DNA from: Fimbriimonadales bacterium
GTDB lineage: Bacteria; Armatimonadota; Fimbriimonadia; Fimbriimonadales; Fimbriimonadaceae
DNA: 36,832 bases
Assembly (NCBI GenBank): GCA_026418055.1
Contig: JAOACB010000017.1
Location: 1 to 36,832, forward strand
Direction of reading: 5' to 3'
How positions within the stretch are numbered: the stretch's first letter is position 1; each line of letters starts with the position of its first letter. Positions 33,124 to 36,832 of the stretch are shown piece after piece. A program made the position numbers and the translations under genes. The notes beneath the pieces are model-generated. The model saw nothing but the letters and a program-made list of their open reading frames with translations, was not told the DNA's origin and ran no database searches.

Positions 33124-34158
33124 CTACCCTCGGACTCCATCGGACTGCAGCAGCGCCAAGGCGGCGCCGCCCAGCACGCCCGCTTCGTCGATGCACTCCG
33201 CCAGCTGAATGGTTCGGACGTCGGCCCACAGGCTCTCGATCGACGCGTCCCTGGCCACGGCGATCGCCGGCTCCAGCAGCCACTTTCCAGCCTTCGCGAT
33301 CTGACCTCCGATGGCCACCACGCTCGGCGCGAACAGGTTGATCGCGTTGGCGATTCCCAGGCCCAGAAACGACCCCACCTCCCGCCAAACCTGGATGGAG
33401 AGCTCGTCCCCGCGTTCGGCCGCTTCGGACAGCATCTTCGGGGTGATCTTGGACAGATCGCCCTCGCACAGGTCGGTCAGCAGGCTCCGGCGCCCGCGGA
33501 CGAGGCGGTACACGGCCCGCTTGACGATGCTGTCGCGCTGGCAGTAGGCCTCGACGGTTCCGTAGAGGCCGGCCGTGGTGTCCAGCCCGTCGCGCAGGAT
33601 CACCATGTGTCCGCCCTCCGCGCCGCCCTTGTTGCCACCCAGCAGCATGGCCGGTCCACGCACGTCGCCCTGGAGGCTGCGTGGCCCCAGCACCACCCCG
33701 AATCCGATGCCCGTTCCCACGGTGAACATGACCAGACAGTCCGCCGAATTCCGGCCCAAGCCGAAGCGGTACTCGCCGAGCGCGGCGAGGTTGGCGTCGT
33801 TGCCCATCGCCATCGGCAGGTCCAAGTGCCGGGCCAGCATTTCGCGGAACGGCACGTCCTTCCAGTAGTGGAACACGTCGCCGATGCGGCGGCCCAGGTT
33901 CGGCGACCAGCGAACCACGCCGGTCTCGTCGTCCACCGTTCCGGGGATGGCGACGCCCACGCCGCGCACGGCGACCTTCGCGGCGTTCATGGCCTCGAGC
34001 ACGCACAGCGCCACGGCCTCGGCCGTGGCCTCGGGTCCCTCCTCACCGCGGGAGGAGGCTTGCACGGGATCGCCCAGCATCCTGCCTTCGGCGTCCACCA
34101 CGGCCGCTCGGACGTTGGTTCCCCCCAGATCGACACCCACGACGTGCGATGCGCTCAC
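33124..34158 (-). CDS. ROK-family sugar kinase (glucokinase-like)
   Basis: A 344-residue kinase for glucose or a related sugar. The phosphate-binding start VVGVDLGGTNVRAAVVD, the catalytic Asp in GNDANLAALGE and the EGGHMVI stretch are all typical ROK features. The usual ROK zinc motif C-x-C-G-x-x-G-C-x-E is lost: the segment reads TTAGLYGTVEAY with no cysteines. I place the start at the GTG at 34158, since CATAAT ends exactly 7 bases before it. The ATG at 34167, three codons upstream, overlaps that -10 box. It is separated from the E2 gene by 57 bases. Confidence 0.9.
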   Translation of the reverse strand: MSASHVVGVDLGGTNVRAAVVDAEGRMLGDPVQASSRGEEGPEATAEAVALCVLEAMNAAKVAVRGVGVAIPGTVDDETGVVRWSPNLGRRIGDVFHYWKDVPFREMLARHLDLPMAMGNDANLAALGEYRFGLGRNSADCLVMFTVGTGIGFGVVLGPRSLQGDVRGPAMLLGGNKGGAEGGHMVILRDGLDTTAGLYGTVEAYCQRDSIVKRAVYRLVRGRRSLLTDLCEGDLSKITPKMLSEAAERGDELSIQVWREVGSFLGLGIANAINLFAPSVVAIGGQIAKAGKWLLEPAIAVARDASIESLWADVRTIQLAECIDEAGVLGGAALALLQSDGVRG

Positions 34159-34165
34159 GCCCGGC

Positions 34166-34171
34166 ATTATG
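34166..34171 (-). promoter_or_regulatory. Leaderless -10 (CATAAT) of the ROK kinase gene
   Basis: CATAAT on the minus strand, 7 bases (GCCGGGC) before the GTG at 34158. It overlaps the alternative ATG at 34167. Confidence 0.55.
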
Positions 34172-34187
34172 CCACTCCGAACGTACG

Positions 34188-34218
34188 GCGGGCCCGGTCG
34201 CGTGGCGACCGGGCCCGC
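34188..34218 (-). terminator. Strong hairpin after the superoxide dismutase gene
   Basis: A perfect 14-bp GC-rich stem (GCGGGCCCGGTCGC) with a 3-base loop, 22 bases past the SOD stop and just upstream of the ROK promoter. No T-tract. Confidence 0.7.
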
Positions 34219-34240
34219 GGGGCTGCAGATCCCCGGAGCG

Positions 34241-34969
34241 TCAGCGCAACGCCGCCCTCAGCCTGGCGTTGACCGCGTCCCAGTCGATCACCTGCAGGTA
34301 GGCGTCGATGTACCGTGCGCGGGCCGTCTGGAAGTCGAGGTAGTAGGCGTGCTCGTACACGTCCAGAGCGAGAACCACCGTGTGGTTCCAGATCGGGAAC
34401 GTGTTCTGCGCGTCGCCGATGTAGTTGAACACCCGCTGTTCCTCGTGGTCGTAGGCGAGGAAAGCCCAGCCGCGGCCGGCGATGCCCGTGGCTTTGAAGT
34501 CGACCGCCCACTTGTCGAAGCTGCCGTACGCCTCCTGGATCAGGTCGGCGATCGGGCCGGTGGCCGGTCCGCCCTGGCCACCGATCGTGTCGAAGTACAC
34601 GTTGTGGTTGATGTAACCCTCGTAGGCGAAGGTCAGGTCCACCTTGAGCGCGCGGATGGCGCTGTAGATCTGATTGGCCTTGGCCGGGTCCGTGTCGAGC
34701 TCGGCGAGGGCCCTCCGGATCTCGTTGGTCTTGTTGGCGTAGCCCTGCCAGAGCTTCAGGTGCTCGTCGTGCGTCTTGCGGCTGATGCCGACTCGCTCGG
34801 TGGTGTACACCTTCTCGGGAATCGCTTGCGGTACGGTGACGAGTTTCGGTTCCATGGTTCTTGCTCCGCGCACCGAGGCCGACGCGAGGGCTCCGACCGG
34901 GAGGGTAACCACGGCTCCCACTGCCAAGCCAGTGGCCAGAAGTTCCCTTCGAGTCAAACCGTTGTCCAT
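34241..34969 (-). CDS. Tat-exported Fe/Mn superoxide dismutase
   Basis: A 242-residue superoxide dismutase. A Tat-type signal is seen at the N-terminus: TRRELLATGLAVGAVV followed by ALASA, with the twin arginines at residues 7-8, so a folded, metal-loaded enzyme is probably exported. Metal ligands are visible as the His in DEHLKLWQGY, the His in INHNVYF, and the Asp and His in LDVYEHAYYLDF. The usual DxWEHAY has Y in place of W. Start at the ATG at 34969, with AGAGG seven bases upstream; longer frames lack a signal at the right place. A TATCCT box lies 30 bases upstream. Confidence 0.92.
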   Translation of the reverse strand: MDNGLTRRELLATGLAVGAVVTLPVGALASASVRGARTMEPKLVTVPQAIPEKVYTTERVGISRKTHDEHLKLWQGYANKTNEIRRALAELDTDPAKANQIYSAIRALKVDLTFAYEGYINHNVYFDTIGGQGGPATGPIADLIQEAYGSFDKWAVDFKATGIAGRGWAFLAYDHEEQRVFNYIGDAQNTFPIWNHTVVLALDVYEHAYYLDFQTARARYIDAYLQVIDWDAVNARLRAALR

Positions 34970-34999
34970 CCGCGAACCTCTCTGCGCTCTTGGCCGTGA

Positions 35000-35005
35000 A
35001 GGATA
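35000..35005 (-). promoter_or_regulatory. Candidate -10 (TATCCT) of the superoxide dismutase gene
   Basis: TATCCT on the minus strand, 30 bases before the ATG at 34969, leaving room for the AGAGG ribosome-binding site. Confidence 0.4.
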
Positions 35006-35102
35006 AACCCTGGGAAACCCGCGGAAACGAACCTTGGGACCGCCGCGGGACTCCCGAGCCTCCGTTCGGGTCCATCGGACCATCCTTTCCGCTGCCAAAG
35101 CG

Positions 35103-35135
35103 AGGGGCCCGAACCCTCTCGAGGTTCGGGCCCCT
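35103..35135 (-). terminator. Hairpin after the PEP-CTERM gene
   Basis: AGGGGCCCGAACC, a 7-base loop, then the perfect complement: a 13-bp stem ending 26 bases past the stop at 35161. No T-tract. Confidence 0.7.
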
Positions 35136-35160
35136 GGAAACCTCGGGGGCGAACCGCCCG

Positions 35161-35823
35161 TCAGCGTCGCCGACGGCGCAACAGCGCGGCTGCGCCCAAG
35201 CCCAGAGCCGCGATGGTGGCCGGCTCCGGAACGGCCTCGACGCTACCCAGCTTGTAGTCCGCGCCAGCCTGGTTCGTGAAGCGCAGGATCACCTGGTCCA
35301 CGTCCGCGAGGTTGAAGGAACCGAAGACCGAATACGGCACGAGAACGTCGAACGGAGTCGACTGGGCGGCAACCACCGTGCTGTAGGTGCCCCATTGCGC
35401 GCTCGATCCGACCGTTCGGCGCAGCTGGACCAGCAGGTTCAGGTTGCCGGTGTTCTCCAGGAAGGAGACCTTCAGGGCCGACAAGCCCCCGGACGTGAGG
35501 TTCGCATTGAGGTCCGCCAGCCCGCCGCCCAGGGTGTAGCCGTACCGCAACTCGGAGGTGTGCACCAATCCGTCTCCGGCGTTGAACGTCGCGACGCCGG
35601 ATCCCACGTTCACGGTCAGCGTGGAGCCGCTCGGATTGGCGGTCACGTTCGACAGGGTCCAGCGGGTGCCGCCGAGCATCGTTCCGGAAACGCGGACGCT
35701 CGAAGTGCCCAGCGTCGACCTGGAGTAGCTGAACGGGCCGCTCGTGAAGCTATCGATCACGACCGCAGGGAACGCCAAGGAACCGAGCGCCGCCGCGGCT
35801 ACGATCGCAGTACCTTTCAACAT
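35161..35823 (-). CDS. PEP-CTERM surface protein
   Basis: A 220-residue exported protein. A signal peptide (MLKGTAIVAAAALGSLAFPA) precedes a beta-rich body full of Ser, Thr, Gly and Leu with repeats of hydrophobic strands (STLTVNVGSGVATFNAGDG, FLENTGNLNLLVQLRR). The C-terminus is a classical exosortase signal: VPEPATIAALGLGAAALLRRRRR in pieces, that is VPEP, a hydrophobic helix and five arginines. The function of the body is unknown. The start is the ATG at 35823 with GAGAGGGG upstream. The gene is divergent from argC. Confidence 0.88.
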   Translation of the reverse strand: MLKGTAIVAAAALGSLAFPAVVIDSFTSGPFSYSRSTLGTSSVRVSGTMLGGTRWTLSNVTANPSGSTLTVNVGSGVATFNAGDGLVHTSELRYGYTLGGGLADLNANLTSGGLSALKVSFLENTGNLNLLVQLRRTVGSSAQWGTYSTVVAAQSTPFDVLVPYSVFGSFNLADVDQVILRFTNQAGADYKLGSVEAVPEPATIAALGLGAAALLRRRRR

Positions 35824-35863
35824 CAATCCACCCCTCTCATCCGCCCCAATGGGACCCACGTGC

Positions 35864-35891
35864 ATTGTACAACGGCTTTGGCAAGATGCAA
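35864..35891 (-). promoter_or_regulatory. Promoter of the PEP-CTERM gene
   Basis: On the minus strand TTGCAT (35886-35891), 16 bases, then TACAAT (35864-35869). The leader is about 35 bases and holds the ribosome-binding site. This is the only promoter in the window with a recognisable -35 half. Confidence 0.55.
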
Positions 35892-35972
35892 GGGCTTTCT
35901 CGCCCGAGAGGCGGGAAACAACCAGAACCTGTAACAATTGCTGGGCAACCGACGACCCTTCGACCGGGCGGG

Positions 35973-35978
35973 TACCCT
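35973..35978 (+). promoter_or_regulatory. Leaderless -10 (TACCCT) of argC
   Basis: TACCCT followed by 7 bases (ACGTTCC) and the ATG at 35986. No Shine-Dalgarno sequence. The same hexamer stands before the dppA-type gene. Confidence 0.5.
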
Positions 35979-35985
35979 ACGTTCC

Positions 35986-36832
35986 ATGCCCACGGCCTCT
36001 GCCCGGTTCACCGCCACCGTGGTCGGCGCCACAGGATACTCCGGCGCCGAGATCGTGCGGTTGCTCTCGTGCCACCCCGAGGTGCGCGTCGTGCGAGCCA
36101 CGTCCGAGCGGAAAGCCGGCGTGCCGCTCGCTAGGGAGTGCCCTTGGCTCGACACCGATCTCCAGCTCGAGAGCTTCGACCCCTCGGCCATCGACTCGGA
36201 CGTGACGTTCCTCTGCCAGAGCGCGGGCTTCGGCATGAAGGCCGCTCCGCAGCTCGTGGGCCGAACCCGCGTGATCGACCTGGGGGCCGATTTCCGCCTG
36301 AAGCCCGCGGAGAGCTTCCGCACCTGGTACGGCTTGGACCACTCCTGCCCCGACCTGCTGGGGGAGGCCGTGTACGGGCTGACCGAGCTGTGCGACCCGG
36401 GGGCTCTGGCCCGAGCGAGGATCGTTGCCAATCCCGGATGCTATCCCACCTCCGCGGCTCTGGCCCTCGCGCCTCTGGCGAGCCGCGGGATGCTGGCAGG
36501 CACGCCGGTCGTGGACAGCAAATCCGGGGTGTCCGGAGCCGGGAGGTCCCGCACCGAGTGCGACTACCTCTGCTCGGAGCTGAGCGGGGGGTTCCGGGCC
36601 TACGGTGTGGTCGGCCATCGCCACACGCCGGAGATCGAGATGGCGGTGGGACGGCACGTGCGCTTCACGCCGCACCTTCTGCCCTTCGCCCGGGGCATTC
36701 ACACCACGATCCACGTGCCGATCGAGGAGGGCGTCGACCGGGCCGCCATCTTGGGCGCATGGCGCGAGGCCTACGAGGGCAGGCCGTTCGTTGCGGTGCA
36801 GACGGAGGGCTGGCCCAGCACGAAGCAGGTGC
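35986..36832 (+). CDS. argC: N-acetyl-gamma-glutamyl-phosphate reductase (partial, cut by window end)
   Basis: The first 282 residues of ArgC, which reduces N-acetylglutamyl phosphate with NADPH in arginine synthesis. The N-terminal VVGATGYSGAEIVRLL nucleotide-binding motif, the catalytic cysteine in NPGCYPTSA, the SGVSGAGR loop and the GVVGHRHTPEIE histidine region are all present. The frame is still open at the window edge, and the full protein would be about 340-350 residues. Other arginine genes commonly follow argC. A TACCCT box 7 bases before the ATG suggests a leaderless mRNA. Confidence 0.95.
   Translation, partial: MPTASARFTATVVGATGYSGAEIVRLLSCHPEVRVVRATSERKAGVPLARECPWLDTDLQLESFDPSAIDSDVTFLCQSAGFGMKAAPQLVGRTRVIDLGADFRLKPAESFRTWYGLDHSCPDLLGEAVYGLTELCDPGALARARIVANPGCYPTSAALALAPLASRGMLAGTPVVDSKSGVSGAGRSRTECDYLCSELSGGFRAYGVVGHRHTPEIEMAVGRHVRFTPHLLPFARGIHTTIHVPIEEGVDRAAILGAWREAYEGRPFVAVQTEGWPSTKQV

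Overview
The window is about 36.8 kb of GC-rich bacterial chromosome, packed with short-spaced and overlapping genes. I see no tRNA, rRNA, CRISPR array, insertion sequence, integrase or phage gene, so it reads as core rather than accessory DNA. The mix of genes suggests a diderm-type or atypical-envelope bacterium: two PEP-CTERM-like surface proteins, several lipoproteins, a FliA/WhiG-type sigma factor, sigma-54, RodA, and a Tat-exported superoxide dismutase. My best guess is Armatimonadota (Fimbriimonadia-like). That is inference from gene style only; there is no marker gene here to prove it.

Layout, left to right. (1) 20-2464, minus strand: a SurA/PpiC-type lipoprotein, then a sigma-28-type factor flanked by two small genes. 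(2) 2584-3950, minus: a PhnP-like metallo-beta-lactamase-fold hydrolase coupled to a protein resembling DnaA domain I without the AAA+ motor. (3) 4047-7477, plus: aconitase A overlapping a GH16 glycoside hydrolase. (4) 7474-16580, minus: a rhodanese-like/methyltransferase fusion, a Tricorn-type protease, a TolB-like propeller protein, fmt, def, an ankyrin protein and a DppA-type D-aminopeptidase. (5) 16614-20812, minus: efp, an eight-cysteine membrane protein, rtcA and rpoN in one apparent operon. (6) 20883-24626, minus: a SecD-head-like protein, two related lipoproteins and rodA. (7) 24693-27108, minus: an ABC exporter (ATPase plus permease). (8) 27211-28902, minus: a PEP-CTERM-like protein and an orphan OppD/DppD ATPase. 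(9) 28966-29628, plus: an orphan NarL-type response regulator. (10) 29690-35823, minus: a large secreted protein with an HExxH motif, a dihydrolipoamide acyltransferase (E2), a ROK kinase, a Tat-exported SOD and a classical PEP-CTERM protein. (11) 35986 to the right edge, plus: argC, cut by the window end.

The signal that ties the window together is promoter architecture. At seven transcription-unit heads (def, dppA, oppD-like, the response regulator, the HExxH protein, the ROK kinase, argC) a -10-like hexamer (CATAAT, TATATT, TACCCT or TAGACT) ends only 6-7 bases before an ATG or GTG, usually with no Shine-Dalgarno sequence. This is the geometry of leaderless mRNAs, and it moves the predicted starts of def and the ROK kinase to internal GTG codons. 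In contrast, both PEP-CTERM genes and the SecD-like operon have a TACAAT -10 box, a leader of tens of bases and a clear Shine-Dalgarno. Intrinsic-terminator-like hairpins with perfect 12-14 bp GC stems but no U-tract follow several genes.

The least explained genes are the eight-cysteine two-CW-like membrane protein between efp and rtcA, the HExxH protein with discoidin/CARDB-like regions, the SecD-head protein with its two paired lipoproteins ahead of rodA, the DnaA-domain-I-like protein, and the two small genes around the sigma-28 factor.
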